From NCBI GenBank assembly GCA_964462785.1, contig CAYWZA010000019.1, positions 1 to 20,734 of the forward strand: a stretch of DNA of 20,734 nt. The letters are read 5' to 3'. Both the position numbers and the translations under genes were made by a program. This document shows, piece by piece, positions 11,919 through 19,592 of the stretch. The stretch's first letter is position 1; every line of letters begins with the position of its first letter. The stretch comes from JACQKA01 sp964462785 (lineage in GTDB: Bacteria; Patescibacteriota; Minisyncoccia; Phycocordibacterales; UBA2100). The notes beneath the pieces are model-generated. The model did no database searches. It was not told the DNA's origin and saw only the letters and a list, made by a program, of their open reading frames with translations.

Positions 11919-14615
11919 TCAATTTGCGCCGACTTTCGCACGGGCGCGGGCGGTGCGGAGTTTCTCCGGCTGAGCTTTGCGCTGCATCGAGACCGCGACT
12001 TCCCCGTCTTTTATTGAGACGGTCACAACCCCTCCCTCAAGCATGCGTTCATTGATCATGGTGTTTGCCAATGGATTCAGAATTTTATTTTGGATGAGTC
12101 GCTTGAGCGGGCGTGCACCGTATTGCGGATTGAAGCCTTCTTTCGCGAGATAGGCATACACATCTTCTGAGATAGTGAGCGAGATGTCTTTTGCTGCGAG
12201 GCGCTCCTCCACGAGCTTAACCTGCAAGCCGACGATTTCGCGCACGGCTTCAACAGAGAGCACATTGAAGAGAATGATCTCGTCGAGTCGGTTGAGGAAT
12301 TCCGGACGGAAATATTCTTTGAGTGCTCCTGTCACTTTATCTTTCACTTGTGCGTATTTATCCGCATCACTCGAGCGCGCACCGCTCGTGAAGCCGATAT
12401 TGGACATGCGGTCGATAAATTCGGAGCCGATGTTTGAAGTAAGGACGATCACTGAATTTTTGAAGTTCACCGTGCGCCCCTTAGCATCAGTCAGACGACC
12501 GTTATCGAGAACTTGCAGCAAGACGTTGAACACTTCCGGATGCGCCTTTTCGACTTCGTCAAAAAGCACAACAGAATACGGGCGATGGCGGATGCGCTCG
12601 GTCAATCCCCCGCCTTCGTCGTGCCCCACATACCCCGGAGGCGAGCCGATCATTTTTGATACGGCATGCTTTTCCATGTATTCAGACATGTCCACGCGGA
12701 TGAGTGCGTTTTCGTCGTCAAAGAGTACTCCCGCAAGTGCGCGCGTGAGCTCTGTCTTGCCGACTCCAGTAGGACCAAGGAAGAGGAATGAGCCGATCGG
12801 GCGATTCGGGTCGCTGATACCAGCGCGCGAGCGCTTGATCGCATTTGCCACTTTCTGCACTGCTTCGTCTTGGCCAATGACACGACCCTTGAGCTTATCC
12901 TCCAAACGCGCGAGCTTTTCTACTTCGGCTTCGAGCATGCGCGAGACCGGCACACCCGTCCAGCGTGATACGACAGAAGCAATATCTTCTTCACCAATTT
13001 CCTCTCGCAACACACGGCGCGTGCTTTGCAATTTCTTCAGTCGCTTGGTTTTCACTTCAAGCTCTTTTTCAAGCGTCGGGAGTTTTGCGTAGCGAATCTC
13101 TGCCGCATGAATGAGATCGGCGGTTGCCTCGGCTGCCTCTGCCTCACGACGCAGCACCTCGAGCTCTTCTTTGATCTTTTTGATATCGGCGAGCGTCTCT
13201 TTTTCATTCTTCCATTTGAGTTCGAGCTCATGCGTGCCCTCCTTCAGATTGGCAATTTCTTTTTCAATCGCCTTGATACGCGTCTCGGCTTTGCGTTTGC
13301 CATCTTGTGCATCTTTCTTGAGCGCTTCGCGCTCAATTTCAAGACGCAAGACCTTGCGATGCGCCTCTTCGAGAGCCGGCGGCATATTTTCGAGTGACAA
13401 ACGGAGTGCAGACGATGCCTCGTCAATAAGATCGATGGACTTGTCGGGCAAAAAGCGGTCGGTGATGTAGCGGGATGAAAGCTCTACGGATGCAACGAGT
13501 GCGTCATCGGTGATGCGCACGCCATGATAGAGCTCGTATTTTTCCTTGAGACCGCGCATGATGGCAATGGCATCCTCAACGGATGGTTCCTGCACATAGA
13601 TCGGCTGGAAACGACGCGCAAACGCAGCGTCATGCTCGATGTGCTTTTGGTATTCCTTAAGCGTCGTCGCGCCGATCATACGGATCTCACCGCGCGCGAG
13701 TGCCGGCTTGAGCATGTTTGATGCATCGACAGCGCCTTCTGCGGCGCCAGCGCCAATGAGCGTGTGGAGCTCGTCGATAAAGAGAATGATTTTACCTTCG
13801 GATTTCTCGACTTCCTTCATCACCGTCTTGAGGCGTTCCTCAAATTCACCGCGGAATTTCGTACCGGCGATAAGTAGCCCGAGATCGAGCATAAGGAGCG
13901 TCTTGCCGCGGAGCGATTCCGGCACATCACCGCTCGACATGCGCTGCGCGAGCCCCTCAGCGATTGCTGTTTTTCCGACGCCGGGCTCGCCGATGAGCAC
14001 AGGATTATTTTTGGTGCGACGTGAGAGAATCTGAATGACGCGGGTGATTTCCTGATCGCGTCCGATGACCGGATCGAGTTTGTTTTGCTTTGCTAAATCT
14101 GTAAGCGAGCGCGCAAAACGCTGCAGCGCGCGCGGCTTTTTATCACCTCCTTCCACATCGTGCACCTTGCCCTCCTTAATTTCTGAAAGCACACGGGCGA
14201 CTTCAGCGCGATTGATGCGGAATCGATTGAGTACTTCGAGTGCCTGCCCCGGATGCTCGAGGACGGCGAGGAGCAAGTGCTCAGTGGATACGAATTGATC
14301 GTTGAAGCTCGCAGCAATGCGCGATGCGGTTTCGAAAATTTGCGCGAGCTCCTGCGTCACATAGAGCTGGAAGCTCGGCGATGCCACCATTCCGGCGGGA
14401 CCGGTGTCGAGCATCTCGAGCACCGAGTCGGTGAGGTGTACGGTATCAACAGAAATCTGCTCGAGCATGGGGAGCACGAGCCCTTCGTCCTGCGTGAGCA
14501 GGGCGGCAAGGAGATGGAGGGGGTTTACCTGGTTCTGACCGCGCTCAACAGCGATTTGGTGCGCGCGATGCACCGCTTCTTTCGCCTTCGTCGTGTAGTT
14601 GCCAAATGGTGTCAT
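11919..14615 (-). CDS. clpB: ClpB AAA+ disaggregase
   Basis: The 898-aa protein has the full ClpB architecture. Double Clp-N repeats run from 1 to about 145. AAA-1 has Walker A GEPGVGKT (209-216) and Walker B ILFIDELH (D281, E282). The middle domain is a coiled coil (about 405-535, rich in E/K/R). AAA-2 has Walker A GPTGVGKT (614-621), Walker B VVLFDEVEKAHP and the GSPPGYVGHDEGG pore loop. A C-terminal D2-small domain has NPQYGARPLKRLIQ. The coiled-coil insert identifies ClpB rather than ClpA, and no ClpP-binding IGF loop is evident. It rescues aggregated proteins with DnaK. ATG 14615 begins the conserved Clp-N start (NYTTKAKEAVHRAH). TATACG (14626-14621) is 5 nt upstream, so it is probably leaderless, and an inverted repeat overlaps this promoter. 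Confidence 0.97.
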   Translation of the reverse strand: MTPFGNYTTKAKEAVHRAHQIAVERGQNQVNPLHLLAALLTQDEGLVLPMLEQISVDTVHLTDSVLEMLDTGPAGMVASPSFQLYVTQELAQIFETASRIAASFNDQFVSTEHLLLAVLEHPGQALEVLNRFRINRAEVARVLSEIKEGKVHDVEGGDKKPRALQRFARSLTDLAKQNKLDPVIGRDQEITRVIQILSRRTKNNPVLIGEPGVGKTAIAEGLAQRMSSGDVPESLRGKTLLMLDLGLLIAGTKFRGEFEERLKTVMKEVEKSEGKIILFIDELHTLIGAGAAEGAVDASNMLKPALARGEIRMIGATTLKEYQKHIEHDAAFARRFQPIYVQEPSVEDAIAIMRGLKEKYELYHGVRITDDALVASVELSSRYITDRFLPDKSIDLIDEASSALRLSLENMPPALEEAHRKVLRLEIEREALKKDAQDGKRKAETRIKAIEKEIANLKEGTHELELKWKNEKETLADIKKIKEELEVLRREAEAAEATADLIHAAEIRYAKLPTLEKELEVKTKRLKKLQSTRRVLREEIGEEDIASVVSRWTGVPVSRMLEAEVEKLARLEDKLKGRVIGQDEAVQKVANAIKRSRAGISDPNRPIGSFLFLGPTGVGKTELTRALAGVLFDDENALIRVDMSEYMEKHAVSKMIGSPPGYVGHDEGGGLTERIRHRPYSVVLFDEVEKAHPEVFNVLLQVLDNGRLTDAKGRTVNFKNSVIVLTSNIGSEFIDRMSNIGFTSGARSSDADKYAQVKDKVTGALKEYFRPEFLNRLDEIILFNVLSVEAVREIVGLQVKLVEERLAAKDISLTISEDVYAYLAKEGFNPQYGARPLKRLIQNKILNPLANTMINERMLEGGVVTVSIKDGEVAVSMQRKAQPEKLRTARARAKVGAN

Positions 14616-14620
14616 ATCTA

Positions 14621-14650
14621 CGTATAGAGGTTAACTAATAACCGCTCTAT
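14621..14650 (-). promoter_or_regulatory. clpB -10 box overlapped by an operator-like inverted repeat
   Basis: The -10-like TATACG is at 14626-14621. An imperfect inverted repeat pairs ATAGAGGTTA (14624-14633) with TAAC-CG-CTCTAT (14639-14650), giving 10 bp with a 2-nt bulge around 5 nt. It is not the CIRCE sequence. The position over the promoter suggests a repressor site for heat-shock control. Confidence 0.4.
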
Positions 14651-14787
14651 GCTTATTATGCCTAGGAAAAGACGGTAATGCACGACTGTTATTACCACCT
14701 CCTGCTTATAAGCCCAATAATACCACTTTTATGTGAAGTTTGCAAGTGCAAAGACGCGAGGATTCCACGCGCATTAAACCCCTTGAT

Positions 14788-15603
14788 TTACTGAGCTTTT
14801 GTGGAGGTGGCCTGCTCTGTGGGTTTTGCGGAGCGCACGAGTGTAGCAAGTGCGCTCGTGGGGGCGACGATGTCGTCTCCGACGTACATGCCAATAATGC
14901 CGCCGTCAGTATTAACGATGGGGCTGCCGAGAACGAGCGCGCCGATGTTTGTTTCGAATGATGCCTGCACCATATCGCCTGATTCTGTTTTCACATCGTT
15001 GACTGCTGTGACGATACCGCTTGCCACTTTAATACTCGAGGCGCCGGTGATGCTGATGACTGTCTGCCCCAAGGTGATGTCGCTCGTACTCAAAACTGCC
15101 GCCGGAGCATGCGTGTCTGTTTCGTCGAGTGATAGCAGCGCGAGGTTGTGCACCTCATCCACTTTCACCACACGTGCGGGAATTGCTTTTTCGCCCATCT
15201 GCACGACATACTTCCCTCCCTCAACCGCTCCGACGATACCGGAAATCGCATAGCCGTCTGCAACCACAAACCCGCGCGCGATGAAATCTCCCGCCGACGC
15301 ATCTGCTGCCGCTGTGTGGACATACAGCGCGCTCGGGCGCACGCGGGCAACTGCTTGTGAAATGAGATCTGTCTCTTTTACCACCACCGTTTTTTCGGTC
15401 GTGATGACAGTCGCCGTTTGTGTCTCGTGCGGCACCACGCGCTCCACTGTGCGCTCGACGACACGATTGATCGTCTGCGGAATGACCGGCGGCGCCTGCT
15501 CCATCAAGGAGACGGTGACGATGCCTGTGGCGATTGAGGTGACAAACGAAGTGAGGAGCGTCAAGAGCACAATTTGTGATTTGTTGAGATGCTCTATATC
15601 CAT
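14788..15603 (-). CDS. Membrane-anchored trypsin/HtrA-fold protein lacking the catalytic triad
   Basis: The 271-aa protein has an N-terminal TM anchor (about 10-33), a Val/Glu/Arg-rich stalk (about 40-75), and then a domain aligning with HtrA/DegP-type S1C proteases (about 90-255). All three catalytic sites are altered. The His motif (usually GYILTNAHVV) reads GYAISGIVGAV. The Asp region reads VDEVHNLALLSLD. The Ser motif (usually GNSGGPL) reads LVLGSPIVNTDGG, with Leu at the nucleophile position. It is therefore likely a non-enzymatic, binding paralogue on the exterior face. No PDZ follows. ATG 15603 is 6 nt after TATATT (15615-15610), so it is leaderless. It lies 47 bp downstream of the cysteine desulfurase gene. 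Confidence 0.75.
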   Translation of the reverse strand: MDIEHLNKSQIVLLTLLTSFVTSIATGIVTVSLMEQAPPVIPQTINRVVERTVERVVPHETQTATVITTEKTVVVKETDLISQAVARVRPSALYVHTAAADASAGDFIARGFVVADGYAISGIVGAVEGGKYVVQMGEKAIPARVVKVDEVHNLALLSLDETDTHAPAAVLSTSDITLGQTVISITGASSIKVASGIVTAVNDVKTESGDMVQASFETNIGALVLGSPIVNTDGGIIGMYVGDDIVAPTSALATLVRSAKPTEQATSTKAQ

Positions 15604-15609
15604 GCCTCA

Positions 15610-15615
15610 AATATA
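15610..15615 (-). promoter_or_regulatory. -10 box of the HtrA-like gene, leaderless
   Basis: Minus strand TATATT at 15615-15610, 6 nt (TGAGGC) before ATG 15603. The GAGG in that gap is too close to the ATG to work as a Shine-Dalgarno. Confidence 0.6.
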
Positions 15616-15650
15616 CTATGGAATTTCCCAACAACAATGTGCATAGCGCA

Positions 15651-16820
15651 CTATCGGGGCAGCATGAGGACTTCCTTGAGAATTTCGAGCGTTCGACTGC
15701 TGTCTCGCGCGGTCGTTTCCCTTCCAAAAGAAAAACGCAACGCAGAACGCGAACGCCATGAGTCGGGCGCGATGGCTTTGACAACCATCGACTCGCGCTC
15801 CCCCTCTTTGCAGGAAGTTTTTGTGGAGACAGCAACGCCGCGGTGATCGAGTGCGAGCGCGACGTATTCTGCATCAATATCGGGGATGGAGATGTTGATA
15901 ATGTGCGGCAAAGAGTGCTTTGGTTCGCCATTCAGCATCACATTGGGCAGTGCTTGCTGCAGCATATGCATGAATTCGGATTTAAGTTCAGTGAGACGAG
16001 CGGATTCGGATTCGCGCTCGAGGGCGGCGGCGCGAAGCGCCGCCGCCATCCCCGCAGCAAGCGCCACATTCTCCGTTCCCGCGCGCATACCGCCCTCCTG
16101 CATGCCGCCAAACAAAAGCGGAGCGAGTTTTACACCGCGCTTGATAAACAATGCGCCGATCCCGCGCGGTCCATAGAGTTTCCCCGAATCGAGCGTCATC
16201 ACGTCCACGCCCAAGCTATACACCGTGCTCTTTATATAGAGCGGTGCCTGCCCTGCATCGGTATGAAAAATTATCTTTGTTCCTTGCTCGGCTTCATATG
16301 CACGAATTTCCTTTGCGATTGCCGAGAGCTGCTGCACAACCCCGATTTCACTGTTCGCCCAGCCGACTGAAACAAGTGCCGTTTCCGGCGTGAGCGCATC
16401 GCGCACCCGCTCTGGCGCAATGCGCCCATGCTCATCCGGCGCGACCCGCGTCACACGCATCCCGCGTCGCTCAAGCTCAGCGATAGGCTCCAGCACCGAC
16501 GGATGTTCAATCGTCGAAACAACGACATGCACCTCTTCAGGGTTCAACCTTGAAGTGCTGCCGAAAATGGCGAGGTTGTTCCCTTCTGTCCCTCCGCTGG
16601 TAAACACCAACTCCCCCGCCTTGCATTGAAAAATCCGCGCGATGCTTTCTCGCGCACTTTCGAGCAGCACACCGGCTGCAACTCCCTCACTGTGCAGTGA
16701 GCTCGGATTACCGAATGTGCCGAGTGCATCGCGAAATGCTGCACGCGCCTCATCCCGCACCGGCGTCGCCGCGGCGTAATCTAAATATATGCGCTTATCT
16801 TTTTCCCAAAACCATCTCAT
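15651..16820 (-). CDS. PLP-dependent cysteine desulfurase (NifS/IscS class)
   Basis: The 389-aa protein is of normal length. It begins IYLDYAAATPV at residue 11 and contains FGNPSSLHSEG and FTSGGTEGNNLA. The PLP-stacking histidine is in TIEHPSV (H106), and FHTDAGQAP has D188 and Q191. The PLP lysine is in DSGKLYGPRG (K214), where the usual SGHK reads SGK with Gly in place of His. The catalytic cysteine is in KTSCKEGE (C337), on the flexible loop of group I enzymes. It takes sulfur from cysteine for Fe-S clusters and tRNA thiolation, but no iscU, sufU or mnmA is beside it here. ATG 16820 is preceded at 6 nt by TAGAGT, a weak leaderless -10. Confidence 0.92.
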   Translation of the reverse strand: MRWFWEKDKRIYLDYAAATPVRDEARAAFRDALGTFGNPSSLHSEGVAAGVLLESARESIARIFQCKAGELVFTSGGTEGNNLAIFGSTSRLNPEEVHVVVSTIEHPSVLEPIAELERRGMRVTRVAPDEHGRIAPERVRDALTPETALVSVGWANSEIGVVQQLSAIAKEIRAYEAEQGTKIIFHTDAGQAPLYIKSTVYSLGVDVMTLDSGKLYGPRGIGALFIKRGVKLAPLLFGGMQEGGMRAGTENVALAAGMAAALRAAALERESESARLTELKSEFMHMLQQALPNVMLNGEPKHSLPHIINISIPDIDAEYVALALDHRGVAVSTKTSCKEGERESMVVKAIAPDSWRSRSALRFSFGRETTARDSSRTLEILKEVLMLPR

Positions 16821-16833
16821 CGTCTAACTCTAC

Positions 16834-16866
16834 AAAAAAAAACGCCGCGCACAAGCGTGCGCGGCG
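16834..16866 (-). terminator. Terminator of the Trp-rich membrane protein gene
   Basis: Minus strand: CGCCGCGCAC (16866-16857) pairs perfectly with GTGCGCGGCG (16852-16843) around a 4-nt loop, followed by nine U residues (16842-16834). It precedes the cysteine desulfurase start by about 14 bp. Confidence 0.92.
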
Positions 16867-16880
16867 GGGTCAATTTAGTT

Positions 16881-17234
16881 TTAGTGATGTCCAGCAGATG
16901 CTTTTGCGCCGCCGCCAGAACTCACCGAAACGAACTTTCCTTCCTTGAGGAAGAGGATACCGAAGAGACCACCGATGGGCCAAACCCAGTGCATCCCCCA
17001 GCTCACTTGAGAGGCGAAGCTCGTGGCGTCACCAATCAGAAGAAGCGTGACACACACCATGAACGCGACTCCATTGAGCAGCGTCTTGAGCCATTGCAGC
17101 TCGCCGTTGGGGACCCAATGGCACACCCAATTGAGAGCGACGAGCAGCGTCGCCCACATCCATACCGTGCCGCCAGAGGTCATCCAGACCCACAGCGTAT
17201 TCCAGAGATTCGTGAACCATTCGACAATATTCAT
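16881..17234 (-). CDS. Unknown Trp-rich membrane protein, three TM helices
   Basis: The 117-aa protein starts MNIVEWFTNLWNTLWVWM. It has hydrophobic helices at about 20-40, 50-68 and 82-98, and an unusually high number of tryptophans near helix ends. The tail is Gly/Ala/Ser-rich and ends GHH. I do not recognise the family. The start is ATG 17234, with AGGAGA (17246-17241) 6 nt upstream. The longer frame from 17336 would place the promoter and Shine-Dalgarno inside the gene. A candidate promoter with TTGACG (17324-17319) and TATACC (17299-17294), 19 nt apart, gives a leader of about 55 nt. It is followed by a strong terminator and is probably monocistronic. Confidence 0.65.
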   Translation of the reverse strand: MNIVEWFTNLWNTLWVWMTSGGTVWMWATLLVALNWVCHWVPNGELQWLKTLLNGVAFMVCVTLLLIGDATSFASQVSWGMHWVWPIGGLFGILFLKEGKFVSVSSGGGAKASAGHH

Positions 17235-17293
17235 GACTGTCTCCTGTGTTTTGAGGTTTCGTTTTGAGCCGCACTTGCGATTGGCTCCTAGAC

Positions 17294-17324
17294 GGTATAC
17301 TCCCACTCTTTTGAGAGGCGTCAA
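17294..17324 (-). promoter_or_regulatory. Candidate promoter of the Trp-rich membrane protein gene
   Basis: Minus strand TTGACG at 17324-17319 and TATACC at 17299-17294. The 19-nt spacer is at the long end of the accepted range. Confidence 0.45.
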
Positions 17325-17350
17325 GCGGCTTTCCACAGCGCATCATAACT

Positions 17351-17517
17351 TAGAGCATGTTGCAAAACCCCTCCCTGCCTGCGCAGCGTGGTTTCCTGCT
17401 GCGACACGCTCGGCTCGGTCTCAATGTGCCGCCAGCACATTTCGCCCTCCGCCGAGGTGTCTCGCGACGGAAACCGCGCCGCTCGGCTAGGGAACCCGGA
17501 TTTTTCAACAAGCTCTA
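17351..17517. repeat. Large fold-back element with TAGAGC ends (167 bp)
   Basis: The ends 17351-17370 and 17498-17517 are inverted at 17 of 20 positions and start with TAGAGC, as in the elements at 2531 and 6863. Internal sequence continues the symmetry. GCGTGGTTTCC, ACAC and CTCGG in the left half match the complement of CCGAG, GTGT and GGAAACCGCGC in the right half. The centre is AATGTGC-CGCCA-GCACATT. The whole element can fold as one imperfect hairpin. No credible ORF is confined to it. With flanks it fills the 324-bp gap between the Trp-rich membrane protein and DUF4446 genes, and it ends just before the DUF4446 promoter. Confidence 0.85.
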
Positions 17518-17523
17518 TGTTTT

Positions 17524-17553
17524 TTGCAAAAAAGTTACTGCGTGCGATACTAT
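17524..17553 (+). promoter_or_regulatory. Promoter of the DUF4446-infB-rbfA cluster
   Basis: TTGCAA (17524-17529) and TACTAT (17548-17553) are separated by 18 nt. The gap to ATG 17559 is 5 nt, so the transcript is leaderless or nearly so. Confidence 0.6.
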
Positions 17554-17558
17554 GCCAC

Positions 17559-18038
17559 ATGTCTGATGCGATACTCCCCATATTTCTCCTTCTCGGATTT
17601 TTCGTCGCACTACTCATCGCGCACGCTGTATATATAGAGTGGCGCTTGCGTGCATTTTTGCGCGGGCAGAATGGTGCCAATCTTGAGGAGATCATTCGCC
17701 GGATGGTCAACGAGCACAGTCATATGCTCCAAACAGATACCGAGCTCACCGAGGCTGCGGGCGAATTGCGCAAGCTCTTGAGCGATGCGGTGCGCGGCAT
17801 TTCTGTCGTCCGCTTTAACGCGCTCTCGGGCGACACGAGCGGAAAGCAAAGTTTCGCTGCAGCGATTCTTTCTGAGCGCGGAGATGGCGTCGTGTTCTCA
17901 AGTTTGCACGCGCGCGAAAATGCACGCATGTATGCAAAACCTGTCAATAACTTCGTTTCAGAATTCGAATTGACTGATGAAGAAAAACAGGCTATAGTGG
18001 AAGCACGTAAACGCTACGCTCCCGTCTCGAAAAAGTAG
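17559..18038 (+). CDS. DUF4446 family single-TM protein
   Basis: The 159-aa protein has one N-terminal TM helix (about 5-27, ILPIFLLLGFFVALLIAHAVYI), a helical linker (about 40-85), and the DUF4446 core. The core carries VVRFNALSGDTSGKQSFAAAILSERGDGVVFSSLHAREN..MYAKPVNNF..ELTDEEKQAIVEA. The family is widespread in Firmicutes and CPR and its function is unknown; the soluble domain should face the cytoplasm. Upstream in-frame starts (from 17388) fall inside the fold-back element and promoter, so ATG 17559 is used. infB follows after 19 bp, which suggests an operon. Confidence 0.85.
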   Translation: MSDAILPIFLLLGFFVALLIAHAVYIEWRLRAFLRGQNGANLEEIIRRMVNEHSHMLQTDTELTEAAGELRKLLSDAVRGISVVRFNALSGDTSGKQSFAAAILSERGDGVVFSSLHARENARMYAKPVNNFVSEFELTDEEKQAIVEARKRYAPVSKK

Positions 18039-18057
18039 CGCTCGCTTATGAATCTCT

Positions 18058-19560
18058 ATGGCAAACAGTCCCTCAAAACTCTCCGAGCGTCCGCCTGTTG
18101 TGGTGGTGATGGGACACGTTGATCACGGCAAATCGTCTCTCCTCGATTACATCCGAAAAACGAACGTCGTCGCGACGGAGTCCGGCGGTATCACGCAGCA
18201 TGTCGCGGCATACGAAGTCACCCACGAAAAAGACGGTGCGAAAAAGCGCATCACCTTTATCGACACCCCTGGGCATGCCGCTTTCTCTGCTATCCGCGCG
18301 CGTGGTGCAAACGTCGCCGATCTGGCGGTACTCGTCGTCGCCGCAGACGACGGCGTGAAAGCGCAAACACTTGAGGCACTTAAAAGTATTCGCGAAAGCA
18401 AAACGCCCTTTGTCGTTGCAATCAACAAAATTGACAAGCCGAATGCCGATATCGAGCGCACCAAAGCCACACTGCTTGAAAACGAAGTGTTCCTCGAAAC
18501 ACTCGGTGGCGATGTCCCGTGGGCGCTCATTTCCGCAAAAACCGGCAAAGGCATTCCCGAGCTACTCGATCTCATTTTGATCGCCGTTGAGATGGAGCAA
18601 TTCGTGGGTGATGCCGCTATCCCCGCTGAAGGCTACATCATTGAGGCATCACGCGATCCCAAGCGCGGCATCTCTGCGACACTCATCATTAAGAACGGAT
18701 CCATGAAAACAGGTATGGCTCTCGTCGCCGGCACTGCGCTCGCGCCGTTGCGCATCATGGAAGATGCTACTGGAAAGGCTTTACGCGAAGCGCAATTTTC
18801 ATCGCCCGTGCGCGTCGTCGGCTGGAGCGAGATTCCCGAGGTTGGAGCACCGTTCAAAGCATACATGAGCAAGCGTGACGCTGAAGCAGCAGTCGCCGAA
18901 GCAAGTCGCGAGAAGCCGAGGCAGGCGGTGGCGCAGCACAGCGACGCGCAATTTTCACTCCCCATCGTTGTCAAAGCAGACGCCGTGGGATCGCTCGAGG
19001 CGATCCTTGGCGAGCTCACCAAAATCGGCAACGCGCACGCGCGTATTACAGTCATCGTGAGTGGCGTGGGTGCGGTATCCGAGAACGATGTGAAGACTGC
19101 CATCGCTGCGCAGAAAGATCGCTCGCTCATTGTGGCATTCCGCGTGCCTATCGAAAAAAGCGCAATCGATCTCGCCGAGCAGCACACCATCACCACCGAG
19201 TCATTCGATATTATTTACAAACTCACCGAGCGTCTCACTGAGCTTCTGAAGGAGCGCACACCCAAGCAGCGCGTCGAGGAGGTGATTGGCAAGATCCGCG
19301 TCCTCAAACAATTCAGCAGGCAAAAAGAAGTGCAGGTGATCGGCGGCAAGGTGGAAAGCGGACGCATCGAGAAAAAGCGCATCGTGCGCATCTGGCGCCG
19401 CGGCGCGCTCGTGGGCGAAGGCGAGGTGCTTAATTTGCAGGCGGCGCGCCAAAACGTTGCCAAAGTCGAAGCACCTGCGGAATTCGGCACACAAATCGAG
19501 GCGGTGATGGAGATCGCCCCAGGAGATTTACTCGAATGTATCGTCGAAATTGAAAAGTAA
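18058..19560 (+). CDS. infB: Translation initiation factor IF-2, short form
   Basis: The 500-aa protein comprises only the conserved core. The GTPase domain has G1 GHVDHGKSS (19-27), G2 in GGITQHVAAY, G3 DTPGH (69-73), G4 NKID (123-126) and G5 SAKTGKG. Domains II-IV follow, including the fMet-tRNA-binding C2 domain. The IF2-N region of several hundred residues found in most bacteria is absent, because the first G motif begins at residue 19. IF-2 places initiator tRNA in the 30S P-site and promotes subunit joining. ATG 18058 is close to the invariant RPPVVVVMGHVDHGK. No Shine-Dalgarno is seen. TATGAA at 18047-18052 is a possible weak leaderless -10, or translation may be coupled to DUF4446. 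rbfA follows. Confidence 0.96.
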   Translation: MANSPSKLSERPPVVVVMGHVDHGKSSLLDYIRKTNVVATESGGITQHVAAYEVTHEKDGAKKRITFIDTPGHAAFSAIRARGANVADLAVLVVAADDGVKAQTLEALKSIRESKTPFVVAINKIDKPNADIERTKATLLENEVFLETLGGDVPWALISAKTGKGIPELLDLILIAVEMEQFVGDAAIPAEGYIIEASRDPKRGISATLIIKNGSMKTGMALVAGTALAPLRIMEDATGKALREAQFSSPVRVVGWSEIPEVGAPFKAYMSKRDAEAAVAEASREKPRQAVAQHSDAQFSLPIVVKADAVGSLEAILGELTKIGNAHARITVIVSGVGAVSENDVKTAIAAQKDRSLIVAFRVPIEKSAIDLAEQHTITTESFDIIYKLTERLTELLKERTPKQRVEEVIGKIRVLKQFSRQKEVQVIGGKVESGRIEKKRIVRIWRRGALVGEGEVLNLQAARQNVAKVEAPAEFGTQIEAVMEIAPGDLLECIVEIEK

Positions 19561-19579
19561 ATTATAAGGGACCGCCCTT

Positions 19580-19592
19580 TATATTTTTTGTA
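19580..19592 (+). promoter_or_regulatory. -10 box directly before rbfA, leaderless
   Basis: TATATT (19580-19585) is followed by TTTTGT (6 nt) and ATG 19592. rbfA could therefore be expressed independently of infB. Confidence 0.55.

Noticed and set aside
12175..13092. 305-aa open frame on the plus strand, opposite clpB
   Set aside because: It is exactly antisense to the conserved ClpB AAA-2 region, has a Ser/Arg-rich composition typical of shadow frames, and has no recognisable domain.
13705..13722. GAGCATGTTT inside clpB, similar to the TAGAGC-element arm
   Set aside because: It encodes conserved ClpB residues (SNMLKPA), has no inverted partner and no leading TA.
17388..17558. N-terminal extension of the DUF4446 frame
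   Set aside because: It translates the fold-back element and the promoter, with no conservation-like pattern. The TM helix starts right after ATG 17559.
18633..19196. 187-aa minus-strand frame opposite infB
   Set aside because: Antisense to conserved IF-2 domains, with Ala/Ser-rich shadow composition.
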